Assembly (NCBI GenBank): GCA_038380435.1
Contig: JAWZYU010000056.1
Span: 2,542,001-2,606,000, forward strand
Length of the DNA: 64,000 nt
Origin: Ryuthela nishihirai
Taxonomy: Eukaryota; Arthropoda; Arachnida; Araneae; Heptathelidae
Reading direction: 5' to 3'
Each line of letters starts with the position of its first letter. Position 1 is the first letter of the stretch. The notes beneath the pieces are model-generated. The model worked only from the letters and a program-made list of their open reading frames with translations, did no database searches and had not been told where the DNA came from. Shown here piece by piece: positions 54,491 to 64,000 of this stretch. A program made the translations under genes and the position numbers.

Positions 54491-54611
54491 CTGTGACTCT
54501 TAAGGATGATTTTTTTTCGCATTCGGGATGCTGGCTTCTTGCTTGTTGAAATCAGTTTTTACTGAATTCAGAAAATCGTTCTTATTCTTGAGCTTTATAA
54601 TCCATAGCAGT

Positions 54612-54984
54612 GGGGCGGGGGTGGCTCAGTTGGTAGCGCGCCAAGCTCATAATCTGCAATTCCAAGGTTCGAGTCCCAGCAGGGTCAGCATTGAGATTTA
54701 AATCCGCAAATCTCACAGCCCTGAAAACGGACAGTAGGGGACACTGATGGTCTTGGAAAGACCGCCTTCCGTCGGATGGGACATTGAGCCGTGGCCTCGT
54801 ACCCTATGCGAATTAAAGAATACGCTAGATGATCTTGACGGGGTTCTACCATCTGTATACCAACAGCTGTTCCAGTGGGTCCCCTTCCCCAACCTTCTCT
54901 GAGCCTTCAGGGTCGTTGTGACCTGGCCATTTAGCCATTGTGTGCATAAAAGTGCCGCTCAGAGGTGAAACAACCCAACCCAAT
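54612..54984 (+). repeat. tRNA-derived SINE family A, near full length
   Basis: GGGGCGGGGGTGGCTCAGTT and GGTTCGAGTCCCAGCAGGGT at the head. The body keeps 'TTCCGTCGGATGGGACATTG' and the tail 'AGTGCCGCTCAGAGGTGAAA' then CAACCCAACC. A small deletion removes 'GTGCGGGAGAGCC'. Confidence 0.93.
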
Positions 54985-55799
54985 CCATAGCTGTTCAAAA
55001 GCCTGCCAATGAAAATTGCTGTCAGACGTGAGGGCAGGAGAGTGGAACAGAGGATTCCTGAAATCACACACTATTGTTTAGCCGTTTCGGAGGCAAGAAG
55101 CTGCATCCTGTGTTTCGAAGATACACAAATGATAACAGTTTTATGCTGAATTTAACTGTGGCCTTTGGGATTCAGAGTACATGGTACCCATGTTCGGTCA
55201 GCATTTCGTCACCTAATGAATAAATACAAAGAACCAAAGCGAAAACCCGGAGAAAATTAAAATTCTTTGAAGTAGCAAAAAAAAAATAAAGAAAAATAAA
55301 TTATTTCCAATCTTTGGCTATTTATAGCTTTTTAAATTAGCCAAGCGTTTAAAGTTTCCTGTAATATCAGTGTACTAGTGATACATGTACATATACAAAT
55401 GATATATTTTGTAAACAATTAAACCAACAGCATAATTATGCACAAAATGCAAAATTAATGTAGCTTCTGTTTTTTAACATGCAATGTGTAATGTAACGAA
55501 ACATATCGTGGCCTGATGAATGTTTCCGGAGGCATTCGAAAATATAAAGTGTAGTGATATATAATGAGAGCTTAAACAAAAATTTATCTCCTCTAAGACC
55601 AATGTACCGGTTCAAAATTTTCATAAATAGTAATGAAGTGTTGGATTATCTAAAGACTATGCTAAACAGCATTCACGCATTTCATTATTTAAATACATCA
55701 CTCTTATTTCGCTATAAAAAGGGAGCTGGTGTATAATTCTTGTAAAGCTCTAGGCTCATCATTTTATATTCCCATTATTCGAGGCCTCTTCTAACAATC
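54985..55799. other. No feature recognised
   Basis: AT-rich; short frames without motifs. Confidence 0.35.
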
Positions 55800-55970
55800 A
55801 CTCTGTCCTCAGTTCGAAAGGAGACACCGTTTGCTTGTAAAGGCTTCGTCCATCGGATAGCTCATTACGCCCATCGTATGCAGGAGAGCCATACCATAAC
55901 CTATGCTTGGTAAAAACACTCAGAATAGTCGTTAGGGGAGGCCTTCACAATAAAACAACCCAACTGAGAC
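55800..55970 (+). repeat. SINE family A, degraded copy
   Basis: 'GGCTTCGTCCATCGGATAGC', 'CAGGAGAGCCATACCATAAC' and 'AATAAAACAACCCAAC' keep the order of the body and tail. The head is lost and the centre is deleted. Confidence 0.7.
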
Positions 55971-56407
55971 TTCAATTGAAATGAAAGTGAATATTTCATA
56001 CTGTAGCTAAAGTGAGGAAGTGCATTAATATTCTATATTAATGAGACTTTTTATTACAATTTTGAGTTTGAAAATATTAATTGCAAGCGTAAATATTCAA
56101 ATTAAATAACTGAAAAATAGTGTGAAAATCGTCAAAATATGGCCAACTTTGCTTGCAATTAACATTAAAAAACATTGTCATAATAATATTATTATATAAT
56201 TTGAAATTGCATGTGATACGAAGAATTAATGCAAACAGCTTATTTGCATCATATATACTGATTTAATTGATTTGCAAAATATAATTACAAAGAAAGGTCG
56301 TAGAAACTACCCTCTACCTTTCACACAAAAGGCCATGCCTTACTCAGATAGAATTCATTTCTGATCACTGTCTCAGTTAGAGTTAATATCACCCAAATAT
56401 AGAAATA

Positions 56408-56454
56408 TGCCATCTCGGGACTCGATGCAATAGCACGGTGACGCCGAGGCAGCA
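56408..56454 (-). repeat. SINE family C head, degraded
   Basis: The inverse of GCTGCCTCGGCGTCACCGTG and ATCGAGTCCCGAGATGGCAT resembles the head at 58.4 kb with a deletion between the boxes. Confidence 0.5.
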
Positions 56455-56509
56455 AATATTAATTATATTTTATGATTTGGAATAATTTGCTGAAAAAAAG
56501 TGGTTTACT

Positions 56510-56611
56510 GAGTGGAATTCTAACCTATATCTCTCAGAAGCATACCAGACGTTAATCGGTTGACCATCAGAGACTAACCATTGGTTGAAGAAAATGGTTA
56601 GTCTCTGATGG
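56510..56611. repeat. tRNA-like remnant ending in a perfect 17-bp hairpin
   Basis: CCATCAGAGACTAACCA (56,564-56,580) and its exact inverse TGGTTAGTCTCTGATGG (56,595-56,611) flank a 14-base loop. To the left, GAGTGGAATTCTAACCTA resembles the inverse of a tRNA B box as in the 44.1-kb pair, so this may be a related inverted tRNA-like repeat that has largely collapsed. Confidence 0.7.
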
Positions 56612-56618
56612 TGTAGCG

Positions 56619-56954
56619 CAGGGTGGGGAAGCGATTTCCTCTGTGGGCCACTAAAAACAAGCTTAAACATTAAGTGGGCCGTATTGAAAATCCTCTGAAA
56701 CCATATTTTATATATAATTAAGGGAAATAATAGAGAAATGATGATATCAATCTTGAAATAACACAAAGTTAAGAAAATTATATTTTAAGAACATGCATTA
56801 TTAAATCCATGTTTTAACGAGGTGGATGTAGCTGTATTTTCCCGACGATTTCATCAAAATTTGGTTGCATATTGGATGTGACACTCTGAGCTCGTTCACA
56901 AGTTGCAGGCGGGCCACAAAAATAATTTTCGCGGGTCGGAGTTCTCCATCCCTG
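56619..56954. mobile_element. hAT-like MITE, about 336 bp
   Basis: The left end CAGGGTGGGGAAGCGATTTC with TGTGGGCCACTA and the right end 'GGCGGGCCACAAAAATAATT', 'TCGCGGGTCGGAGTTCTCC', ATCCCTG are the classic 'CAGGGGTGGG ... GCGGGCCGGA ... CCACCCCTG' layout of hAT non-autonomous elements. No 8-bp target duplication is visible. The ends have drifted. No transposase inside. Confidence 0.7.
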
Positions 56955-57108
56955 GAGAAACTCCTATCAGCGATACTTTGTGGCGTATTTTTTGTGGAAA
57001 TTATTTTTTGTGGCATAGATCAAATATATCTAGGGAATATGACGCCCGGCTTGCTTCTGAGCGACGTGGATTCTAATCCTACTCAGAGCAACCACATATA
57101 TATACTTC

Positions 57109-57492
57109 GGTTGGGTTGTTTTACCTCTGAGCGGCACTTTTTTGCACACCATGGGCTAAATGGCCAGGTCACATGGACCCCGAAAGTTCAGAGAAGGTTG
57201 GGAGAGGGGACCCACTGGAATAGCTGTTGGGAGACAGATGGTAGCCTCCCGTCAAGGCCATCCAGCGTGTTCTTTAACGGGCACAGGGTATGGCTCTCCC
57301 GCACACGGGCCACAGCTTAACGTCCCATCCGATGGACGGCGGCCTTTTCAAGCCCATCGGTGTCCCCTACTGACCGTGGGCAGGGCGGGAAGTTTTGCGG
57401 AGATAAATCTCAACGCTGACCCAGCTGGGACTCGAACCTGGGAACTACAGATTACGAGCCTGGCGCGCTACAGACTGAGCCACCCCCGCCCC
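57109..57492 (-). repeat. tRNA-derived SINE family A, full length
   Basis: It runs from GGTTGGGTTGTTTTACCTCT (3' end) to the head CAGACTGAGCCACCCCCGCC. B-box inverse GGGACTCGAACCTGGGAAC. TATATATA on each side (57,093-57,102 and 57,493-57,500) is a likely target-site duplication. Pol III boxes look intact, so this is one of the better preserved copies. Confidence 0.95.
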
Positions 57493-58421
57493 TATATATA
57501 ATTCAATGTAACTGTTATTATCATTGCAGCTTCAATAACAGTTTTAATGCGAAGTGAATAGAGTGGGGGAAAAGGTTTGGAGAAATCAGAGTATTTTTTT
57601 TAACATATGCCATACGATATTTTTTCATATCGTATGAATTTTCAAAGTTAATTAACATCGAATGTAGCCTGTCATTGACTCAACAGGTAGGAAATGAAGC
57701 ATTTTTTAACATGTGTAAATTTATTTTCTGTTAAATTAATAATATAGGTCAACTACCCACAAGGAACCATACGATATTCTATTTATTATCTCACTTATAA
57801 ATATTTTATTTTGATCGCTTACCAATAAACAATGTTCTCTCACAGATCTTATTAGCGCAATGTTAAGCAAATCTCGAACGTTGTTTTCTCTTGCAAAGCA
57901 TATTATGGAATCGCATTTTCGCGTTTGCTGACTCCCCCAAAAGTTTTAATTGTGTTGAAAATTTAAGTATTTAAAATGTTTTAACTAATATTGCACACGA
58001 CATATTTTTCCAGAATTTTAAATTTTTGTGATTAAATGTAAAAGTCATGGAGTTCGCACTGCCATCAATCATCAACTCCTTACTCTTGGAAATGGGAAGA
58101 CAATCATTGAGATCTCTCGCATGAAATATCAATCCCCTTTTCAAGTTGAAGAATGGGGTTGACTGCATCTCGAGCTACCCCACAAGAGTCCCCATATCAT
58201 AAGCCTCCATTTCATTCCATAACTCATAACGTGACCCCTTTCCTTCGGAAGATAAAATGGAAGAATATTTTTTTTTAATTTGGATGTTGGGACTTAACAG
58301 CTAGTATACCGCTTATTGTCACATGTCCCAATGTGAGAACAAGAATTTTTTGACATGTCGAGAAGTCAACACTTTTTGTTACTGAGGGGCAATCGCAACA
58401 GATATGAGAGAACAAATGACC
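57493..58421. other. Mostly featureless; possible foldback remnant
   Basis: 'GGAATCGCATTTTCGCGTTT' then GACTCCCCCAAAAGTTTT near 57,908 resembles the 6.6-kb foldback arm ('CGATTTGCATTTTTCGACTC', 'CCCAGAAGTTACAA'). No more could be aligned. Confidence 0.3.
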
Positions 58422-58512
58422 ATGCCATCCATACTCGGGACTCGAACCTAGACCTCGGCAGTTTCAGTGTCACAGCGAGACAATGCGATGACACTGAACC
58501 AACGAGGCGGCA
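58422..58512 (-). repeat. tRNA-derived SINE family C head
   Basis: Inverse reading gives GCCGCCTCGTTGGTTCAGTG (A box) and AGGTTCGAGTCCCGAGTATG (B box), but with a long insert-like middle (GTCTCGCTGTGACACTGAAA). Not a foldable tRNA. Confidence 0.65.
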
Positions 58513-58739
58513 TGGAAGAACAATATCCACATTTCCCTTTTAAGGAAAGAATAAAGTACGGGATGGGATGTTTTATAACCTACGACACTAAACGTGCGGA
58601 AAGGTTTCATTTGACACATACCTGGTCGAGATCGGTCAACGGATTGGAAAAATGTGATAAAGAGACCCGGCCAACTTGTTAGGATAACAGCTTGGAATTA
58701 TCTAACGGTTTTTCGGATGTGATGTAACGTAGCAGTAGA

Positions 58740-59103
58740 ATGCTATATTTATTTTTACGATTAATATTTTACCCGTTTTCTGATGGAAATATCAGCTATT
58801 TTATAATCATCACTTGTTTGATATTACTACTATCATACACACTTATTTGGTATTCTGATTCCTGTAAAAATGTGAAAGTCCTCGCAAAGAAAAGTATTAC
58901 GTAAACGGTAGGGGCGATCCTGCCATGCGTTTTATAAGGAGTTGAGAGTTCGAATACTACATTACGTTAGTTATGGATCTAGGCAATTAATATGTTGTAT
59001 GCCTTTTATGTTAATTTTTAGCGACTTACTTTGCAAGCCGCTGAACTTAAATGTTGAACAATCGGATAAATCTTTACCGATCATATAATCATATTCGAGG
59101 TAC
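58740..59103 (+). repeat. Diverged copy of the RTE-like 3' region
   Basis: 'TGCTATATTTATTTTTACGA' and 'TTTTAGCGACTTACTTTG' match 38.88 and 39.16 kb in order, with weaker matches between. Confidence 0.5.
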
Positions 59104-59652
59104 CGGGTAATAATTTTACTCCTAACCATTTCCATTATAAAGATATGCCTATTTGGCATGAGCAACAACAAAATATATAAGTAACCACCCTTTGGTGGGA
59201 CCCTAAGGGCAAATATAAGAAAAGCTAAAAATATCAGTAAAATTGTATAAGAAACCTAAAACAGGTAGATCTCCTCAGAGAACGCTACCGTTTTAAACTT
59301 CTTGTACTTGTTCAAAACAGTATGATCGTAACTTGTACTTGTTCAAAACAGCATGATCGTAACTTGTACTTGTTCAAAAGGATATGATCGTAACTGGTAC
59401 TTGTTCAAAACAGTACTTGTTCAAACTTGTATCGTTCAAAACAAAAGAAATAATAATCTCATTGGGATTATTGCTCATAGGCTCAAAAAATCTTTTTGAG
59501 GTGCGTTTTAAATGTGTATATATATGGTCGATGTCCAGGTCTTTATGGAGTTGTCTGTTAGTGATAAACCAGGGATCGCAGTTCTCAAAATCTTGTTCTG
59601 TAAGACCTGAATCTTACGAATATTGGTGGGTGTAGTATTCTCCCATGTGAGT
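59104..59652 (-). pseudogene. Jockey-type RT C-terminal relic with its 3' region
   Basis: Leftward from 59,652: TNIRKIQVLQNKILRTAIPG, then WFITNRQLHKDLDIDHIYTH and LKRTSKRFFEPMSNNPNEII, the jockey-clade tail also seen at 41.6-41.9 kb. The 3' region follows, with 'GTTTCTTATACAATTTTACT' and a hydrophobic-looking untranslated stretch shared with 62.68-62.84 kb. A 31-bp sequence in it is expanded into three tandem copies (separate entry). Confidence 0.85.
59301..59410. repeat. 31-bp tandem repeat, three copies plus partial
   Basis: CTTGTACTTGTTCAAAACAG then TATGATCGTAA repeats at 59,301, 59,332 and 59,363, with a partial fourth copy. The paralogue at 41.68 kb has a single equivalent unit, so this is a local expansion. 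Confidence 0.88.
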
Positions 59653-60330
59653 GAAGCATAGAGAATCACTAGTCTGATGATCATTATCTTTACTAATAAA
59701 ACTAAAATGAGGAATTACAGAAAATGATACCATGATTTATAGTGGTATTTATATTCCCTCTATGTTAACTACCTTTTGATACCTAAAAATAAAGAAATAA
59801 AATTTTAGAGTCTTTGACATAATGCACCTAATAAATCTTAATCCTTTAAATCTAAGCTAAAGTTAAAAACTTCTCTATTCAACCATGTCATTTAATATAG
59901 ATTAGAGGTATCCTATATTAAACTTAAATATTCTAGTCAGTTTGTAGGATTTCATAGGTGGATTTACGTGATATTTGAAATTTTAATATTTCATATCATT
60001 GCTGCAGCAATATTTAAAACTGTAGCTCCTCATAATAAACTGGTGTCCAAGAGCTAAGCATAGTTGACCAAATGGGCCATATTGAAAAAACAATCGGCGA
60101 AAATGGCAACAAAATATACGTGCAGATAACGGTAGGCACATGCAAATGTGGGAGTAATGATGCTAGCATATAGTAGTGTGATCACATAAAATTTGCATAA
60201 TAGACAAGAACTGCAAACTTGTAATGGTTATAAACAATGGAATAAATGTGAAAAACCTCATTTCTTGTCGCCAGAGCATTCGTTTTGTGTTCGAGCAACA
60301 AGTTCGAACAGACTTGTTGCTTGTAACAGT
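59653..60330. other. No feature recognised
   Basis: AT-rich. The last part, before the Tc1 start, may be the 5' end of that element. Confidence 0.35.
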
Positions 60331-60650
60331 ATGTCACACAAACAGCATATGGATGTCTTTACACGTGGACGGGCTATCGGGATCTTGGAATCAGACCTAG
60401 CATAGAATGATGTTGCCAAAGCAATAAGTGTGCACCAATCCATAATCTCAAAGCTGTGCAGAATGTTCAAGAGACAGGAAACGTTAGCTGACCACGTGTG
60501 TGTAGGGGGGGGGGGGGGATCAGAACTTCCAAAGGCTAAAGGTGACCGCTATGAGGCACTAACAGCGAGACGTAACAGACACATGTCAGCGAAAGAGCTG
60601 TCTGTGGCTCGTGGACGAATAGTTTCGTGGCAAACCATATAGAGTGCAAC
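60331..60650 (+). pseudogene. Tc1-like transposase N-terminal relic
   Basis: MSHKQHMDVFTRGRAIGILE, then (after a TAG) NDVAKAISVHQSIISKLCRM and FKRQETLADHV: the paired HTH of a Tc1 transposase ('F.RGRAVGRLEAGQ....A....V.QSVISRLW..F'). A 12-base G run at about 60,508-60,519 marks a frame change, followed by DRYEALTARRNRHMSAKELS ('DRYL.L.ARRNR..TA..L'). The catalytic domain is absent, ending near 60,650. Confidence 0.87.
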
Positions 60651-61049
60651 ATTATATTACAACTGATAAACAATGATGACTCTGTAAAGCTGAGATGAAC
60701 AGCTGTTTGCATAATATATTATTTGAATATATGAAAAAAAATCGTAACAGTGTAATCTTCACACTTGAATTTTTGAGGCCCCTCATAATTGTGAAGTCTA
60801 AGCTGAGTTTAGTTAGCTTATGCGTAAATCCGGCACTGAACTCAACACATTTCTTTTAACTTATCACATATAGCACAAAAGAATCAAATTCATTCTCTTT
60901 TGCAATGTCTTTCTTCTTCACAGCACAAAGCAAATGTTCAATCTTGTAACATGCATCTCTTGATGTATACAAATCACATTTCCTCCTCATGTTCGCTAAA
61001 ATAGAATCGCAGTTCCTATTTTAAAAGTCCCAATTGTCAATCAGTTTGC
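60651..61049. other. Possible hAT-like end and a minus-strand coding-like scrap
   Basis: The inverse of 60,776-60,838 begins CAGTGCCGGATTTACGCATA and includes GAGGGGCCTC, like some hAT-type ends. At 61,015-60,860 on the minus strand CDSILANMRRKCDLYTSRDA and CYKIEHLLCAVKKKDIAKEN is open for ~50 codons. Both calls are tentative. Confidence 0.35.
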
Positions 61050-61430
61050 ATGCTTAACTCTGAGCGGTACTTTTTTTGCACACAATGGGCTAAATGGCCA
61101 GGTCACAAGGGCCTCCAGCTCAGAGAAAGTGTAGGGGAGATGATCCACTGGACAACTGTTGGGAGACAGATGATAGCATCCCGTCAAGGCCACCCAGAGT
61201 ATTCTTTAACTTGCACAAGGTATGATTATCTAACACACAGCGCCTTGGCTTCACGTGTCATCCGAGGGACGGCGGCCTTTCAAAGCCCACAGGTGTCGCA
61301 CTTCTAATAGAGGGCAGGAAGCGGAGTTTTGCGAATATAAATTACAAAGCTGACCCAGGTGAGGCTCGACCCTTTGAACTGTAGATTACGAACCAGGCAC
61401 GCTACTGACTGAGCCTTCCCTCGCTCCCAA
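61050..61430 (-). repeat. tRNA-derived SINE family A, diverged full-length copy
   Basis: Inverse order: tail CTCTGAGCGGTACTTTTTTT, 'GGGCTAAATGGCCAGGTCAC', 'CATCCCGTCAAGGCCACCC', 'CCGAGGGACGGCGGCC', head 'GACTGAGCCTTCCCTCGC'. The B box is damaged ('GAGGCTCGACCCTTTG'). Confidence 0.9.
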
Positions 61431-61909
61431 CTGAGAAATAAAATTAGTTTCGTTCTGAGTTCCAGATAAGATTTCTCTGTGTACTAACAGGATAATAGTT
61501 GGTTTAATAACCTCGAGTTTTCAACCGATAACTCCAGGAGGGAGTTATCAAAATGAAGAGTAAATAAGGGATTGTTTTATTCACAGGATATGAAATTGAA
61601 ATAAATCGATATTTTTGCTTTGATTCCAGTTTTTTTTTCTTTATCAAATCAGCATTTATACATTTTTTTAAACCAAATAATGTATTACATTGTAATAACC
61701 ACATCATTTCATAAAATATTTATCAAAAACCTTGTTTTGAGTGATTTGATCGAAGAGCGCGGGTCTATTGTTGGACTGCAAACTTAGAAAATATGAGATT
61801 ATTCACGAGCTGAGTGCTTATATAAACTCGGTTTTTGTCTTTTCTACTCGAATAATATAGAGCACTGAATTTAAATGAAACTGTTTGCATAGTAGTAATT
61901 CATAGTAGG
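61431..61909. other. No feature recognised
   Basis: AT-rich flank upstream of the RTE-like relic. Confidence 0.35.
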
Positions 61910-62666
61910 AAAAGTGGTTTGGAGATTGAAATTTTCTGATTTAGACAATGCTGATGATTTAGCACTTTTGGGAAATGACGTTGATGAGATGAACCCTTTA
62001 TTCGAGATTTTGATGCGACTGGTAGTAGGGTAGGTTTCGTGACAAACAGAGAGAAAATTAAAGTGATGATAATTGGTCAAGTAGATGTTGCTTCAGTTTT
62101 TTTGAATGGATGCATTCTTGAAACGCTGCATGAGAGTAACAGACGAATAGGGATTGCTGCCAGGACTTTTAAGAATCTATGGAGACTGTGGAGAAATAGG
62201 CGAATACATATAAAGACTAAAATTAGACTATATAATAGTTTGGTTCTTTCAAGGGTTAGTTATGGTAGTGAAACTTGCACGCTTTGTAAACAAAATGGCA
62301 AAAAAACTTGATTATTTTTATTCATGATGTATGCGCAGTACCTTGGGCATTAGGTGGTTGAATTTGGTAAGGAATAATGAGGTGAGGCAAAGGAGTCGGC
62401 AACCTCCTTTGTACAGCATTATCGTGCAGAGAGAGACTCCGATGGTTTGGCCGTGTTGCCCTTATGGGTAATTATAGATTAGCGAATAGGGTTATGAACA
62501 GTGTGTCTAAAGTCCTCAGAAAGAGGGGGAAACCTAGGAAGCGGGGGTGGGCACACAATGTCAGACAGTACCTTGTTAGAATTGGTGTGCAGTGGCCAGA
62601 TGCAGCAGATGTAGCTGAGGACTGAAATGCTTGGAAAATTAAATTGCACGGTCTGATTGGACCTTC
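61910..62666 (+). pseudogene. RTE-like reverse transcriptase relic with catalytic box
   Basis: FSDLDNADDLALLGNDVDEM (NADD at 61,947-61,958) is the RT catalytic 'YADD' box with Tyr changed to Asn, followed by shifted GFVTNREKIKVMIIGQ. The frame from 62,039 then reads ESNRRIGIAARTFKNLWRLW and RLYNSLVLSRVSYGSETCTL. After further frame slips come RLRWFGRVALMGNYRLANRV-like and VRIGVQWPDAADVAED blocks. It is the only copy here that keeps part of the catalytic region. Colinear with 35.39-35.93 and 37.98-38.52 kb. Confidence 0.88.
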
Positions 62667-62840
62667 TAGATCGTCAGATAATTTTACCCCTAACCATCTC
62701 CATCATAAACATATGCCTATTGTGTATGAGTAAGAACAAAATATATAAGTATACCACCCTTTGGTCGGCCCTAAGGGCAAACATAAGAAAAGCTAAAAAT
62801 ATCAGTAAAATTGTATAAGAAACCCAAACAGGTAGATCTC
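62667..62840 (-). repeat. Jockey 3' region fragment inserted in the RTE-like copy
   Basis: The sequence matches 59.10-59.27 kb ('AAGAAAAGCTAAAAATATCA', 'GTAAAATTGTATAAGAAACC', 'CAGGTAGATCTCCT'). It interrupts the RTE-like repeat between 'GACCTTCT' and 'CCATGGCTG', which are adjacent in the 35.9-kb copy. Confidence 0.82.
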
Positions 62841-63060
62841 CTGTTTTAGGTTTCTTATACCCATGGCTGTGGCCATGGGTATAAGAAACCCCCATATTCT
62901 TATACACATAAGAATATGGCCATCTTATGGGTATAAGATGGCCATATTCTTATGGCCCATGGCTGCCATAAGCCCATGGGCATATTGATGATGATGGTCC
63001 ATGGCTGCTTGATGATGCAGCCATGGGCCATCATCATATCCCATGGCTGCTTGATGATGA
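62813..63060. repeat. Serial overlapping hairpin cluster
   Basis: Consecutive palindromes share arms: 62,813-62,860 (imperfect), 62,849-62,890 (19-bp perfect arms, loop TGTG), 62,892-62,919 (12-bp arms, loop ACAC), 62,907-62,954 (22-bp perfect arms, loop GGGT), 62,949-62,972 (8-bp arms), GCCCATGGGC at 62,972-62,981, and 62,988-63,037 (21-bp arms, one mismatch, loop TTGATGAT). CCATGGCTGCTTGATGAT occurs at 62,999-63,016 and 63,041-63,058. Words are copies of the two flanks in alternating orientation. Confidence 0.92.
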
Positions 63061-64000
63061 TGATGAGTTCTCTATCTGAGTTACTATTGACATAACGTGG
63101 CCTAACATACTTAATGAAATTTCCTTTAGTCTTTTTATGAAAGAGTTCCTAAAAAGTGAATGTATCATTTAGTGTACATGCGCTCTTTAGTGTACATGCC
63201 TCCATAAATTTTTATTAACGATTTGAGGGGAGAGGATATCTTCTAATGTGGAACTCCTTACCTTTTAATATAAATATGCTATTTTTTAATGTTATGGAGA
63301 TTAAAAACCTTAAAATAATATTAAAATGCTATATTTATTTTTGCATTCTCCGATAACAAAAATCAGTATTTTTTACATACATATATTATCTCTTGTAATT
63401 AACTGTTACTACCTTAACAATGATTTAATAATGCTTACATCTTTGTGATTGAATTTACATAATGAAAGTGACGATCCGGTCATGATTGGGTGTTAAATTC
63501 GTCTGATGCGGCGTTATTTAAGTTACGGAAAAATTGCTATGAAATTTATTAGTGATATATTTTTATGTTAATTTGCAGGGACTTACACTGTAAATCACTG
63601 AACTAGAGTTTAAACAGGAGGTATTAGTATTTGTGGATTAAACGGATGAGTAATAATACTACACTAAAAAATGTTATGATTTATACTGGTAGCCATTTTT
63701 ACTCCTCTTTTAATAATCTTTCTTTAACTGAAAGCATAAGATAAAAGGAAGTTTTAGCGTTAAGTTTAATGATATACTGAAATATGTAAAACTTTTATGG
63801 TACGTTAAAAGTTATGAAATTGTCTTTATAATTACACTGATCACCTCAGAATAAAATAAAAAATTTCTCTTTTCTAAACTATGTCCCTTTATCTTTATAT
63901 ATGAAGTAACCCAAAATAAATTAACAATATTCCTGTAAGCTTATAGTAATAACTTAGTGGATATAAGAAAAGTTTGAAATTTATACATTTTAAATCACTG
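63061..64000 (+). repeat. 3' region of the RTE-like repeat, diverged paralogue
   Basis: It runs colinear with 35.95-36.39 kb and then directly with 38.98-39.56 kb: 'TCTGAGTTACTATTGACATA', 'TTTAATATAAATATGC', 'AACTGTTACTACCTTAACAA' and 'AGTTACGGAAAAATTGCT'. No tandem duplication is present here. The copy is cut by the window end. Confidence 0.85.

Noticed and set aside
59285..59420. Possible CRISPR-like array of 31-bp units
   Set aside because: Units are directly adjacent with no spacers, inside a retroelement 3' region of a eukaryote. It is a small tandem repeat.

Overview
The window is AT-rich (roughly two thirds A+T by eye) nuclear DNA from a eukaryote. It is almost certainly an arthropod: it is packed with Tc1/mariner-type DNA transposons, jockey- and RTE-like non-LTR retrotransposon relics and several tRNA-derived SINE families. 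A chelicerate such as a spider is my best guess, from the style of the SINEs and Tc1 lineages, but this is only an impression. I found no intact host gene, rRNA gene, functional tRNA gene or CRISPR array. No transposase or reverse transcriptase here is intact; all carry stops, frameshifts or truncations. The window therefore reads as a repeat-rich intergenic or intronic stretch.

Layout. 1-10 kb: a Tc1 transposase relic cut by the window start, a minisatellite-like low-G tandem array (2.17-3.31 kb), an endonuclease relic abutting a jockey-type RT tail, a foldback element, a TIR element and another Tc1 fragment. 10-20 kb: SINEs, a non-LTR RT relic ending at a Tc1 end, two abutting MITEs with ~95-bp terminal inverted repeats (the second carries a transposase N-terminal HTH remnant), and unrecognised frame-preserving relics. 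20-30 kb: a Tigger/Jerky-like pogo-superfamily pseudogene and an RT/RNase H/CCHC relic of a non-LTR element. 30-40 kb: SINEs, then an apparently perfect 2,579-bp tandem duplication that carries both a Tc1 relic and an RTE-like RT tail. 40-50 kb: three Tc1 relics of different lineages, a jockey tail, a tRNA-like inverted pair and several unnamed dispersed repeats. 50-64 kb: many SINE copies, a jockey-like element split by a SINE, hAT-like ends, and at 61.9-64 kb a diverged paralogue of the duplicated RTE-like locus.

The strongest unusual structures are: (1) a run of consecutive overlapping hairpins at 62,813-63,060, at the junction of an insertion, which looks like serial template switching; (2) the 2.58-kb tandem duplication with an 8-bp filler that matches nearby sequence; (3) a second, smaller hairpin plus direct-repeat cluster at 49.71-49.80 kb; (4) the low-G tandem array; and (5) several dispersed repeat families with no recognisable class. 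The window documents decay, nesting and rearrangement of transposons rather than a working gene system.
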